A stretch of DNA of 64,000 bases from Nannocystis punicea (GTDB taxonomy: Bacteria; Myxococcota_A; Polyangia; Nannocystales; Nannocystaceae), in the NCBI RefSeq assembly GCF_026965555.1, contig NZ_CP114040.1, positions 12,917,501 to 12,981,500 on the forward strand. The letters are read 5' to 3'. The notes beneath the pieces are model-generated. The model was not told where the DNA came from, did no database searches, and saw nothing but the letters and a program-made list of their open reading frames with translations. A program made the position numbers and the translations under genes. Shown piece after piece: positions 16,481-25,537 of this stretch (positions are counted from its first letter, which is position 1; the number at the start of each line of letters is the position of its first letter).

Positions 16481-17335
16481 TCACTTCGCTCTGGCGGCTC
16501 GCCAGGCGGCCGGGGTCGCGCCGTGTTCGCGGCGGAACATGCGGATGAAGTGGGTCGCGTCCGCGTAGCCGACGCGCTCGGCGACGATCTCGACCCGCTC
16601 GTCCGAGTGCAGCAGCAGCCGGCGCGCCTCGGCCATCCGGCCGCTGACGATCCACGCGCCGGCGCTGCGTCCGGTGGCCTGGGTCAGCGCGGCGGTCACG
16701 TAGGTGGGCGTGCGGCCGACCGCGGCGGCGACGTCCTTGAGGGTCAGGCTGCCGAGGCAGTGGCGCTCGATGAAGCGGAGCGCGTCGACGACGACGCCGC
16801 CGCCGGCTCGACGGGCCTCGTTCGGGCCGGCGGCCCTGTCGACCTCGGCGAGGATCAGGGTGAGCAGGCTGCGCTGGACCGCGGCGAACAGCTCGCCCGG
16901 GCCTCGCGGCCGGCGACCGAGCTCCTCGAGCTCGCGGAACAGCCCCTGTAGAAATTCGTGACGGGCGGCGGGGATGCTGACGACCGCGGAGGCGCCGTCG
17001 CGGACCCGCTCGAACGGGGCCAGCAGCGACGTGGCGCCGTCGGCGGCGAAGCACGGGACGCAGAAGGCCAGGCCCCACGACTCCACGCGCCGCATCTCGA
17101 GCATGCGGTGCGGCTCGCCGGCGGGCACCAGCAGGACGTCGCCCTCGCCGAGGTTCCACTCGCCGTTCTGCTCGACGCGCGAGCGGCCGCCGGTGTGGAA
17201 CAGGAGGGCCGCGTAGCTGTGCGTCACCGGGGTGCGGCAGCGAGGCTCCGCCTCGTCCCACACGTGCCGCGTGGCGACGACCGGCCAGCCGCTGGTGTCC
17301 TGGCTGTCGCGGGCGATCGGTCGCAGGTGCCTCAC
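16481..17335 (-). CDS. AraC-family transcriptional regulator
   Basis: A 284-residue regulator. The N-terminal half is a cupin-like sensor (LLFHTGGRSRVEQNGEWNL, then GDVLLVPAGEPHRM). The C-terminal 100 residues hold the two AraC helix-turn-helix motifs: SLTLKDVAAAVGRTPTYVTA and VEIVAERVGYADATHFIRMF, followed by the family ending RREHGATPAAWR. GTG 17335 is used; no ATG is better placed. Convergent with the thioredoxin-reductase-like gene and upstream-facing to the VWA gene, so a target is not obvious. A role in responding to a small ligand is inferred from the family. Confidence 0.92.
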   Translation of the reverse strand: MRHLRPIARDSQDTSGWPVVATRHVWDEAEPRCRTPVTHSYAALLFHTGGRSRVEQNGEWNLGEGDVLLVPAGEPHRMLEMRRVESWGLAFCVPCFAADGATSLLAPFERVRDGASAVVSIPAARHEFLQGLFRELEELGRRPRGPGELFAAVQRSLLTLILAEVDRAAGPNEARRAGGGVVVDALRFIERHCLGSLTLKDVAAAVGRTPTYVTAALTQATGRSAGAWIVSGRMAEARRLLLHSDERVEIVAERVGYADATHFIRMFRREHGATPAAWRAARAK

Positions 17336-17441
17336 GGATCAGGGAGTACCACGCGTTCGGCTCGCGGGCGAAGCCTCTCGGGCGAGCGCCCGCGCCGGCG
17401 TGCGTGCGCCGGCGCGAGCCCTGCGACGGAGCGACGCAGCC

Positions 17442-18653
17442 TCAGCCCGGCGGCTCGAACTGGTCGCAGGCGGTGTCGATGACGCTGACGGCGTCGTTGA
17501 AGAACGGGGTGTAGTCCGACGCGCACACGCTGCCGATCTTGCCGTTGGTGAACATCTGGACGAAGCTCTGCAGGCGCGGCGCGTCCTCGGCCCCGTTGCC
17601 GTCGCCCATGTTGGGGTCGACGCCGGGCTGGCACTGGCCCATCGGCAGGTTGCTGTCGCCGATCAGGCCGAGGACCACCGCGGCCTTCTCCTCGCCGCCC
17701 TTGGCCGCGACCACGGCCTTGAACCAGTCGGCCGGCTCGCCCGGCGAGCCCTTGCCGTCGTCGGCGACGTTGTCCTCCTCGTCGGTGATGAACACCAGCA
17801 CGAGCAGCGCGTCGTCGCGGAGGAAGCCCTCGTCGCACCCGCCGGCGGCGTTCTGCGTGTCGCCGAGGGCCGAGGTGGCGGCCAGCATCGGCTTCTCGTC
17901 GCCGCTGCCGTAGGTGCCGACGTTGGCGATGCACTCGAACGTCTGGGCCAGCTCCGGCTGGCTCTCCGTCATGTAGCGGCGCATGTCGGCGAGCATGCAG
18001 TGCTTGCCGGTGGCGTCGAACTCCTTGCCGGTGCCGTACTCGAAGTGGCACTGCGACAGCGGCAGGTCGTTGCAGTCGAAGCCGTTGCAGGTCTTGCCCG
18101 AGCCGCCGCAGGCGTTCTCGCAGCAGACCGGCGCGGGGGTGCAGTTGCACGTGCCGTTGGTGCAGGTGCTGCTGAGGCCGGTGTTCATGCCGTTGTCGGT
18201 CGACACCGTCATGATGTGGTAGTCCTTGGCCGTCAGCGTCCCGGTGATGGTGGCGATGAAGCCGGGGAACGAGGCGATCAGGTTGGCCTGCTCGTCGGCC
18301 ATCGAGCCCGAGTTGTCGACGACGAACAGGAAGTCGATCTTCTTGCACCCGGCCGCCAGCGGGTCGTCCTCGCCGGTCCCCTCCGGCTGCTCGCCGAGGT
18401 CGAGCTTCGGCAGGCTGGGCGGCGGGCTCTCGGTGGTCCCGGCGCTCGAATCGCCGGAGGTGGTCGGGACGCCCGTCGAGTCGCCGCCCGGGGAGTCCGG
18501 GCCGGTGGTCGACGGGGTCCCCTGGCCGGTGAGCCCGGTGGCGCCGGTGATCCCGGTGGCGGTGGCGGGGCTGGGTCCGCCGCTGTCGCCGCAACCGGCG
18601 ACGACGGCGAGCCCGATGAATGATTCGACGGCGAATCGTGCTGAGCGACGCAT
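17442..18653 (-). CDS. VWA-domain lipoprotein (paralogue 1)
   Basis: A 403-residue lipoprotein (signal ending LAVVAGC) with a Gly/Ser/Thr linker and a von Willebrand factor A domain from about residue 105. The metal-ion site motif DxSxS is intact (FLFVVDNSGSM), with LVFITDEEDN as the later acidic strand. A cysteine-rich insert at about 160-215 (NCTPAPVCCENACGG) probably forms disulfides. ATG 18653 lies 14 bases after GAGAG. Such proteins bind ligands or peptides at the cell surface in a metal-dependent way. A close paralogue is next upstream on the same strand. Confidence 0.85.
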   Translation of the reverse strand: MRRSARFAVESFIGLAVVAGCGDSGGPSPATATGITGATGLTGQGTPSTTGPDSPGGDSTGVPTTSGDSSAGTTESPPPSLPKLDLGEQPEGTGEDDPLAAGCKKIDFLFVVDNSGSMADEQANLIASFPGFIATITGTLTAKDYHIMTVSTDNGMNTGLSSTCTNGTCNCTPAPVCCENACGGSGKTCNGFDCNDLPLSQCHFEYGTGKEFDATGKHCMLADMRRYMTESQPELAQTFECIANVGTYGSGDEKPMLAATSALGDTQNAAGGCDEGFLRDDALLVLVFITDEEDNVADDGKGSPGEPADWFKAVVAAKGGEEKAAVVLGLIGDSNLPMGQCQPGVDPNMGDGNGAEDAPRLQSFVQMFTNGKIGSVCASDYTPFFNDAVSVIDTACDQFEPPG

Positions 18654-18931
18654 ACGCCGCCAGCATCTCTCACTCCATGTCCGCGGCGATAGGTTTAATG
18701 GTGAGTGTGAATCGTGTGCGCCGTCACGGGTGATTGTGTCTCGATTGCGCGGTGCGGCGAGCGCAGCGCCGCATGTCCCTGCGGACATCTATGCATATTC
18801 GCGGCGAGCCGCGCCGCGAGACGACGTTTCGCCGGAAATGTGGGCAGCGGCGGCCGAGCCGCCGGCGCGGAGCTGCCGCCGCGGTGAATGCGGGCAGTCC
18901 GGCGTTTCGCCGGGAATGACAGCACCGCGCG
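18654..18931. other. Gap between VWA paralogues with palindrome and direct repeat
   Basis: A palindrome lies at 18771-18790 (GCATGTCC CTGC GGACATCT). GTTTCGCCGGAAATG near 18830 recurs as GTTTCGCCGGGAATG near 18904. The promoter of the downstream VWA gene should be here, but no -10/-35 pair stands out. Confidence 0.5.
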
Positions 18932-20059
18932 TCAGCCGACCGGGACGAACACGTCGCAGGCGAAGTCGATCACCCCGACCGCCTCGGAGAAGAAGGGCGT
19001 GTAGTCGGTGGCGCAGACGCTGCCGACCACGCCGTTCTCGAACTTCTCGACGAACTCCTGCAGCCGCGGCGACGACTCGGCGCCGGTGCCGTCCATGTTG
19101 GGTCCGCCTCCGGCCGGGCACAGGCCGCCGCCGAGGTTGCCGTCGCCGACCAGGCCGAGCACCACGACCGCGTCGGTGTCGCCGTGCTTGGCCGCGATCA
19201 GCTGGTCGTACCACTCGTTGGGCAGGCCGGGCGTGCCCTCGCCCTCGATCGCGTTGTCGTCCTCCTCGTCGGTGATGATGATGACGACCAGGATCGCGTC
19301 GTCGCGCAGGAAGCCCTCGTCGCAGCCGCCGGGCCCGTTGAGCGGCTCGCTGACGGCCTCGAGCGTCGCCAGCACCGGCTTCTCGGCGCCGCTGCCGTGG
19401 GTGCCGATGTTGGCCACGCACTCGAAGGTGCCGGCCAGGTCGGGCTGGTCGGCCTTCATGTAGCGGCGGCCCTCGGGGAGGCTGCAGCGCTGGCCGACGG
19501 CGTTGTAGATGTTGCCGCGCCCGTAGACCTGGTCGCAGTCGGTGATCGGCAGGGCGTCGCAGGCGAAGCCGTTGCAGTCCTTGTTGAACAGCTCGCAGGT
19601 CTTCTGGCAGCAGATCGGCGCCGGCATGCAGACACAGGTGTCGTCGTTGCACTTGGTGCTGAGGCCGGCCGCCAGACCGTCGTCGGTCGGGACCGCCATG
19701 ATGTGATAGTCCTGGGCCGCGATCGTCTCGGTGATGGTGGCGATGAAGCCGGGGAACGAGGCGATCAGGTTGGCCTGCTCGTCGGCCATCGAGCCCGAGT
19801 TGTCGATGACGAACAGGAAGTCGGCCTTGGCGCAGCCCGCCGCGGCGGGGTCGTCCGGTCTGCCGCCGTCGGACGGGGGCAGGTCGAGCTTGCCGACCGC
19901 GCCGCCGCCGGGCACGTCGATGCCGCCGGTGGAGCCGTCGCTGGTCAGCGCAATCTCGCCCGAGGCGGCCTCGCTGGCCGAGTCCGCTCCTCCATGATTC
20001 TCACACGCCGTCGCCGCGGTGCACAGCGCGAGCGTCGACGCGAACACGAAGCGATCCAT
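18932..20059 (-). CDS. VWA-domain lipoprotein (paralogue 2)
   Basis: A 375-residue paralogue of the preceding protein with the same layout: lipoprotein signal (LALCTAATAC), Gly/Ser linker, VWA domain with an intact DxSxS site (FLFVIDNSGSM), cysteine-rich insert (CMPAPICCQKTCELFNKDC) and a matching C-terminus (VCATDYTPFFSEAVGVID). The stretch DEQANLIASFPGFIATIT is identical in both. ATG 20059 is preferred over an upstream in-frame start because the signal peptide follows directly. The linkers differ completely, as usual for surface spacers. The ligand is unknown. Confidence 0.85.
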   Translation of the reverse strand: MDRFVFASTLALCTAATACENHGGADSASEAASGEIALTSDGSTGGIDVPGGGAVGKLDLPPSDGGRPDDPAAAGCAKADFLFVIDNSGSMADEQANLIASFPGFIATITETIAAQDYHIMAVPTDDGLAAGLSTKCNDDTCVCMPAPICCQKTCELFNKDCNGFACDALPITDCDQVYGRGNIYNAVGQRCSLPEGRRYMKADQPDLAGTFECVANIGTHGSGAEKPVLATLEAVSEPLNGPGGCDEGFLRDDAILVVIIITDEEDDNAIEGEGTPGLPNEWYDQLIAAKHGDTDAVVVLGLVGDGNLGGGLCPAGGGPNMDGTGAESSPRLQEFVEKFENGVVGSVCATDYTPFFSEAVGVIDFACDVFVPVG

Positions 20060-20140
20060 GCCCGCTACTATGCGCCCGATCGCGTGGACCATCGTCCGAG
20101 CGGTGGGGCCCGTCACATTCGATGCGCGCGCCGACCCGCA

Positions 20141-21745
20141 CTACGATGATATCAGCCGCGTCCGCTCGACCGACAGCGCGGACTTCACCCTGGCGAATTC
20201 GCGGGCGACTGCCGCGAGTTCGTCGCTCGCGGGCTGCTCCGCCCGGGCCGCGGCATAGAGCGACTGACAGCGTTCGGCGAGCAGTCGCGCCCCGAACCCG
20301 GCCGAGCTGCCCTTGAGGCGGTGCGCCAATTGAGCGACTCGCGCGATCTCCTGGCCCGCGGCGGCCTCTTGCATCGCCTCGAGGTCGCGCTCGGCCTCGC
20401 GGAGGTACACGTCGATCAGGCCCGGCACGAACGCCGGGTCGTCGGCGGTGACGTAGCCGCGGATCACCGCCAGGTCGACGGCCTGCATGCGCTCGGCGGC
20501 GACGCGGGCGATCGTGGCGCGCAGCGTCTCGAGCTTGACCGGCTTGATGAGGATCGCGTCGATGCCGGCGCCCTTGCAGCGGCCGAGCACGTCGATCTCG
20601 GTGTGGCCGGTGAGGGCGATGAGGGCGACGTCGCCGCGGGCCGCACGGATCTGCCGCGCCGCGCCGGGACCGTCGAGCTCGGGCAGCTGGACGTCGAGGA
20701 TCACCGCGACGTACTGCCGCGCCAGGGCGCTGGCGACCGCGGCCGCGCCGTCTTCCACGCCGTCGACCGCGTAGCCGCCGCGGCGCAGCGCGGTGACCAG
20801 GAGCTCGCGACCGGCGTGGTCGTCGTCGGCGACCAGCACGCGCGGGCGAGTGTCGGCCTCGGCGGCCTGCTCGGCCGGTGCGGCGGCGAGGACCGGCATG
20901 CGGACCTGGAAGCGAAAGGTGGAGCCGACGCCGGGGTCGCTGTCGACCTCGAGGCGGCCGCCGAGCGCCTCCACCAATTGCTTGCTGATCGACAGGCCGA
21001 GGCCGGTGCCCTCGACGCTGGGATCGCCGACGCGGGCGAACTCGCGGAACAGCTTGCCGAGCGCCTCCGGGCCGATGCCGACGCCGGTGTCGCTGACCTC
21101 GACCTGGAGGTGGGCGACGTCGGCCTCGACCCGCGCCGAGGCGCGCAGCTCGATGTGACCCTGGCGCGTGAACTTGATCGAGTTGCCGAGCAGGTTGATG
21201 ACGATCTGGCGCAGGCGCAGGCGATCGCCGCGCAGCCGCGGCGGCAGGTCCGGCGCCAGCGCGGCCCGCAACTCGAGGCCGCGCTTGTGCGCGCTCGGGC
21301 CGAGCAGGTCGACCAGTTGCTCGAGCGTCGCCCGCGGCGAGAAATCGTCGGCCCGCAGCGACGGCCGCTTGCCCTCGATCTGCGCCGTGTCGACCAGGCC
21401 GTCGATCAGCAGCAGCAGGTCCTCGCTCGAGCCGCGCAGCGTGCTCAGGTGCTGCCGCCGCTGCTCGAGCGGCAGGCCGTGATCGTCGAGCAGCGCCAGC
21501 AGGCTCATGATCGCCTGCATCGGCGTGCGCAGCTCGTGGCTGACGTGCGCGACCATGCGCGAGCGCAATTCCGCGGTCGCGTGGGCGGCCTCGCTGCGCT
21601 CGCGCAGGGCCCGGTTCTCCTCCGCCAGCCGCGCCAGCTCGGCCCGGTCGGCCTGCGCGCGGCGGCGGCTCACGACCACCGACGCGACCAGGCAGGTCGT
21701 GAGCGCGAGGACGACGACGGCCAGGAGGACCGTCGCGACCGTCAA
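20141..21745 (-). CDS. Hybrid sensor histidine kinase with receiver and HPt domains
   Basis: A 534-residue hybrid kinase. One membrane helix (VLLAVVVLALTTCLVASVVV) and a coiled coil lead to a complete kinase core: H-box MVAHVSHELRTPM, N-box NLLGNSIKF, G1 DTGVGIG and G2 GTGLGLS. A receiver follows (phospho-Asp in VILDVQLPELDG, Lys in LIKPVK), then an HPt domain with AHRLKGSSAGFG. All phosphorelay residues are present, so an internal His-Asp-His relay is likely. The start is taken as TTG 21745, overlapping the cyclase stop (TTGA), since no ATG lies before the membrane helix. Coupled translation suggests it works with the cyclase protein. Confidence 0.85.
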   Translation of the reverse strand: MTVATVLLAVVVLALTTCLVASVVVSRRRAQADRAELARLAEENRALRERSEAAHATAELRSRMVAHVSHELRTPMQAIMSLLALLDDHGLPLEQRRQHLSTLRGSSEDLLLLIDGLVDTAQIEGKRPSLRADDFSPRATLEQLVDLLGPSAHKRGLELRAALAPDLPPRLRGDRLRLRQIVINLLGNSIKFTRQGHIELRASARVEADVAHLQVEVSDTGVGIGPEALGKLFREFARVGDPSVEGTGLGLSISKQLVEALGGRLEVDSDPGVGSTFRFQVRMPVLAAAPAEQAAEADTRPRVLVADDDHAGRELLVTALRRGGYAVDGVEDGAAAVASALARQYVAVILDVQLPELDGPGAARQIRAARGDVALIALTGHTEIDVLGRCKGAGIDAILIKPVKLETLRATIARVAAERMQAVDLAVIRGYVTADDPAFVPGLIDVYLREAERDLEAMQEAAAGQEIARVAQLAHRLKGSSAGFGARLLAERCQSLYAAARAEQPASDELAAVAREFARVKSALSVERTRLISS

Positions 21746-24291
21746 TTGCCGCCCCCGACGACGACGAAGATCTCGGCCTCGCCCTTGCCCTTGATCTCGC
21801 TGCGGCCGATGCTCTCGGTCCTGTAGTCGGGCTCGATCTGCCGCCGCGCCGCCGCGCTGACGCACACCTGGCCGACCCGGGCGTTCTGCTCCATGCGCTG
21901 CGCAGTGTTCACCGTGTCGCCCCAGATGTCGAAGATGTACTGCCGCGTGCCGACCACCCCGCCGACCACCGGGCCGACGTGGATGCCGATCCGCAGGTTC
22001 CAGTGCGTCGACAGCTCGGCGCTGGCCGCCAGGATCGCCTGCCCGAACCGGACGCAGCGCAGGGCCGGCCGCTCGTCGTCGGTGTCGAACATGCCGACGG
22101 CGCCCATGAAGGAGTCGCCGATCGTCTTGATCTTCTGCACCCCGAACTCGAGCGCGAGCTGCTCGAAGCGGGTGAACAGGTCCTGCAGGCTGATCAGCAC
22201 CTCTTCGGGGCTGTGGCGGTCGCAGTAGGCGGTGAAGCCGACGATGTCCGCGAACACCACGGCGACGTTGTCGAGCCGGCGCGGGGCGATCGTGCCGGTC
22301 GACTGCAGCTCGTCGGCGATCGGGTCGGGCAGCAGGACGCGCAGCAGGTCGTTGGCGCGCCGGCCCTCGGCGGCCAGCTGGACCAGGTGATGCCGGGCCT
22401 TGTCGCGCAGGAACTTCTTCTCGAGGCAGGCGCCGAGGCGGGCGCGCAGCAGCGCCGGGCTCACCGGCTTGGGCAGGAAGTCCTCGGCGCCGCGCTCGAT
22501 GCAGGCCGCCACGCTCGAGGTCTCCTCGACCGCGGAGATCATCAGCACGCTGAGGCGCTCGAGCGCGCCCTTCTCGCGCAGCTCCTCGAGCACCGCGATG
22601 CCGTCGCTGTCGGGCAGGAGGACGTCGAGCAGGATGACGTCGAACTCCTGCTGCCACACCAGGTCGAGCGCCTCGCTGGCGGTGCCTGCGACCTCGACGG
22701 TGTTGCCGGCCTGCCGCAATTGATGGGCCAGCAATTCGCGGCTGGTCGGGCTGTCGTCGACGACCAGCACCGAGCCGGTGCGCCGCTCCGGCTCGGGCTT
22801 GGCGTCGGGGATGGCGAGGCGAGCCAGCCGCGACGAGGCCTCGAACGAGTTCTTCCACCCGCCGCTCATCGACGCGGCGGCGGTCTCGCCGAGGCCGCCC
22901 GCCAGCGTCGCCTGCTGCGAGCTCGGGGCGACGCCGCCGACCACGGTGAAGAACACCGTCGCGGTGTTGCCGGTGGTGTTGCCGGCCGACATGCGCCCGC
23001 CCAGCGACAGCACCAGCAGGCGGCAGATCGCCAGGTCGAGCCGGCCGCCCTGGCTGCGCGCGCCGCTGGTCAGCGGGTCGAAGTCGAGGTCGGCGGCGGT
23101 GTCGGTCAGCGGATAGCCGGTGTCGCGGACCGAGAACAGCAGCTGGTGTGATGATTTGTCCCCGGGGACAGGTTCGACGGCGATCCGGATCTCGCCGCCC
23201 GGGGCGCGGGCGATCGCGTTCTGGCCGAGCAGGCCGAGGATCTGCCGGATCTGCGCCTCGCGCCCGTAGAAGGTCGTGGGCACGCCCTGCTCGACGTAAT
23301 GCCGCACCACCACCCCGGCGCGCGCGGCCTGGGCCGACAGCGCCTCGGCGGCCTCGCGCAGCAGCGCGGTCGGGTAGAACACCTTGGCCCCCTCGGCGCT
23401 GCCGCCGAGGCGGCCGATGTCGAGGAGGCTCTGGACCACGCGCTCGAGCTGTTCGCCGGCGATGCCGAGCTTGCGGGCCATGGCGGCGACGTCGGCCTCC
23501 GGCGGGGCGTCGCCGAGGGCGCGGCAGGCCCGCGACAGCTGGCCCAGCGGGTCGCGCAGCTCGACCGCGACGAGCGCCATGAATTCGTTGCGGGCGCGCA
23601 AGATCTCCTCGGCGATCCGGACCGCGTCGTCGAGCTGGCGGCGGCGCATGCGATCCTCGCGGATGTCCGTCAGGACGCACACGAATCCGCGGTGGGCCGG
23701 CACGATCGCCACCGCGACCGGCACCACCGCGCCGTCGCGGCGGCGCAGCTCGTGCTCGTGGGTGTGCGGCATGTCGATGCTGCTCTTGACCGCGGAGGTC
23801 GCGAACGGGTTGTCGAGCCCGACCGCCTGCATGATCGACTTGCCGACCAGTGCGCTGGCCGGCTGGCCGGTGAGCTCGCACAGCTTGCGGTTGACGGTGC
23901 GGACGACGCCGCGGTCGTCGACCAGCAGCACCGCGTGGCTGAGGGCCTCGAGCATGTCGCCGACCTGGCGCTGCGTCATGCTCGACTTCACCAGCGCCTG
24001 CATCGTGCGGTAGCTGGCGTGCGCGGCCAGGTAGACGAAGATCCCACCGCCGAGGAAGATGAAGCCGGACAGCGCCACGACCGCTTCTTGCCAGCCGAGC
24101 AGCACCACGATCGCGGTGGCGAGGTAGGCGGCGATGAAGACGAGGATCAGGGAGAGCAGGACCCGCCACGGGCCTGCATGAGGTGTGACCTGACGCAGTC
24201 GCAGCAGCGCCAGCGTCCGCTTCGCCCCCAGCGCCAGGACCCCAGAGCCCAGCGCGATCAAGGCTGCGGTCGCTGCGTGGAACGGCGTCAT
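21742..24291 (-). CDS. PAS, pseudo-kinase, receiver and class III adenylate cyclase protein
   Basis: An 849-residue membrane protein. Three hydrophobic segments (about 1-95) are followed by a PAS domain (about 108-220), a degenerate histidine-kinase region (about 235-470), a receiver (about 505-625) and a class III cyclase (about 655-840). In the kinase region the H-box reads FMALVAVELRDPL with Val in place of the phospho-His, and the ATP site is eroded (SVRDTGYPL), so it is a pseudo-kinase. The receiver keeps its Asp (VILLDVLLPDSDG) and Lys (LPKPV). The cyclase keeps metal Asp (VVFADIVGFT), KIKTIGDSFMG and WGDTVNTAQRMEQ, so it should make cAMP. A palindrome lies in frame at 23154-23173. Confidence 0.88.
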   Translation of the reverse strand: MTPFHAATAALIALGSGVLALGAKRTLALLRLRQVTPHAGPWRVLLSLILVFIAAYLATAIVVLLGWQEAVVALSGFIFLGGGIFVYLAAHASYRTMQALVKSSMTQRQVGDMLEALSHAVLLVDDRGVVRTVNRKLCELTGQPASALVGKSIMQAVGLDNPFATSAVKSSIDMPHTHEHELRRRDGAVVPVAVAIVPAHRGFVCVLTDIREDRMRRRQLDDAVRIAEEILRARNEFMALVAVELRDPLGQLSRACRALGDAPPEADVAAMARKLGIAGEQLERVVQSLLDIGRLGGSAEGAKVFYPTALLREAAEALSAQAARAGVVVRHYVEQGVPTTFYGREAQIRQILGLLGQNAIARAPGGEIRIAVEPVPGDKSSHQLLFSVRDTGYPLTDTAADLDFDPLTSGARSQGGRLDLAICRLLVLSLGGRMSAGNTTGNTATVFFTVVGGVAPSSQQATLAGGLGETAAASMSGGWKNSFEASSRLARLAIPDAKPEPERRTGSVLVVDDSPTSRELLAHQLRQAGNTVEVAGTASEALDLVWQQEFDVILLDVLLPDSDGIAVLEELREKGALERLSVLMISAVEETSSVAACIERGAEDFLPKPVSPALLRARLGACLEKKFLRDKARHHLVQLAAEGRRANDLLRVLLPDPIADELQSTGTIAPRRLDNVAVVFADIVGFTAYCDRHSPEEVLISLQDLFTRFEQLALEFGVQKIKTIGDSFMGAVGMFDTDDERPALRCVRFGQAILAASAELSTHWNLRIGIHVGPVVGGVVGTRQYIFDIWGDTVNTAQRMEQNARVGQVCVSAAARRQIEPDYRTESIGRSEIKGKGEAEIFVVVGGGN
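23154..23173. repeat. Dispersed palindrome inside the cyclase gene
   Basis: Arms ATTTGTCC and GGACAGGT around CCGG, within the pseudo-kinase ATP-site region; it encodes PVPGDKSS on the minus strand. Confidence 0.75.
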
Positions 24292-24550
24292 TATCCTACG
24301 GCGAGCTTGCGCGAAGCGGCTGCGGCGCTCAAGGGCCGACGCGCATGGACAGGCGTCCGCGCCGCCTGACGAGTGAGACAGATGCTTCGTGCATCACGAG
24401 CCGCGTCGCTCCGCGGCGTGCGGGCCGACCGTCGTTCGCAGCGGCGTTCTGCTGCCATTCTCGGCGCGCTTTGGCCCGTGAACGTCGGACTGCGCACGTC
24501 GCTTGTCGGTGCGCGTTGCCGCGCCGCGAAGGCCGCCCCATAGACGGGAC

Positions 24551-25450
24551 ATGGCCAGGTTTCCGCAGCGCGTCCCGCGAGGGCGAGCGCGACCCGTGCG
24601 GGCGGTGGAGCGCAGCCGGATCCGGGCCCGGGCACGCGCCGCGGTCGCGGTCGAGACGGCGCTCATGCGCCGGTGGTTCGGCACCACCAGCTTCGACGAG
24701 CGCGAGCGCAGCATCGCCAGCATCGCCGCGGAACAGGAGATCCCCGCTTACGCCGCGCAGCTCGAGGAGGAGTACCGCTACGACGGCGTGTGGGAGCTGC
24801 GCTGTCCCGGCTTCCTGCGCATCGGCGAGATCGCCGCGCTGCCCGACCGCGCCCTGCTCGCCTGGCTCGATCGCCTGAGCGGGCTGCGCCTGCCCAGGGC
24901 GCTGGCGATCCTCGACGCGGCGCCGGAGTTCTCGTCGGCGTGGCAGCTCGCGCTGCGCGTGTACATGACTCAAACCCTCGCCGAGGCCGACCAGGACCTG
25001 CTCGGCCTGCTCGCGGTCGAGGTCTGGAAGCGCCGCCGGCCCGACCGCCCGTGCCTCGAGGTCCTGCTCGACGAGGAGTTCGCCGCTCACGTCGCCTGCC
25101 TGGCCGACGCCGGGCGCAACCTCGGCCGCTACGTCGCGTTCGTGCGGCGCGTGTTCCCGCTGCTGCAGGGCGACAACTTCGACGACGCGACCCTCGGAGG
25201 CGAGAGCGCCAGCCACCTGGTGCTGTGTGTCGCGCGCCTGGCCAAGCTGTCCTTGCGGGCAGCCTGCGCCGCGCCCGGGCAGGCGAGCGACGGCATGGCC
25301 GAGGCGCTGCGCTGGTACGACCGCCTGCCCGTCCGCCGCAGCGACCTCCGCGGCCCGTTCGCGCGGATCCTCGCCGAGGGCCTCGAGGCGCTCGGCCGCG
25401 GCGACGAGGCCGAGCGCCTGCGTCGCCGCGCGGAGTCGGCGCGCTCGTGA
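24551..25450 (+). CDS. Hypothetical helical protein
   Basis: A 299-residue protein with no recognised family and no signal peptide. The N-terminus is Arg-rich (MARFPQRVPRGRARPVRAV), the rest mostly helical: FDERERSIASIAAEQEIPAY, LPRALAILDAAPEFSSAWQ, and a TPR-like end (FARILAEGLEALGRGDEAERL). Codon use is strongly GC at third positions, supporting a real gene. ATG 24551 is chosen over an upstream in-frame start that would add an implausible basic leader. It diverges from the cyclase gene across 259 bp. A scaffold or regulatory role is possible but not shown. Confidence 0.6.
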   Translation: MARFPQRVPRGRARPVRAVERSRIRARARAAVAVETALMRRWFGTTSFDERERSIASIAAEQEIPAYAAQLEEEYRYDGVWELRCPGFLRIGEIAALPDRALLAWLDRLSGLRLPRALAILDAAPEFSSAWQLALRVYMTQTLAEADQDLLGLLAVEVWKRRRPDRPCLEVLLDEEFAAHVACLADAGRNLGRYVAFVRRVFPLLQGDNFDDATLGGESASHLVLCVARLAKLSLRAACAAPGQASDGMAEALRWYDRLPVRRSDLRGPFARILAEGLEALGRGDEAERLRRRAESARS

Positions 25451-25537
25451 TTCACCGAATGGGCTTAGGGACATGTCCGAAGTGACATGCCCTCTCGAGC
25501 ATGCTCGTTCAGACATGCCCGAACAGACTCGCCTCAT
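25451..25537. repeat. Palindrome cluster between convergent genes
   Basis: Three linked half-site pairs at about 25468-25525 (GGACATGTCC, then GAAG with TGACATGCC, then further CATGC and GACATGC arms) fill the gap between two converging genes. Confidence 0.7.
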
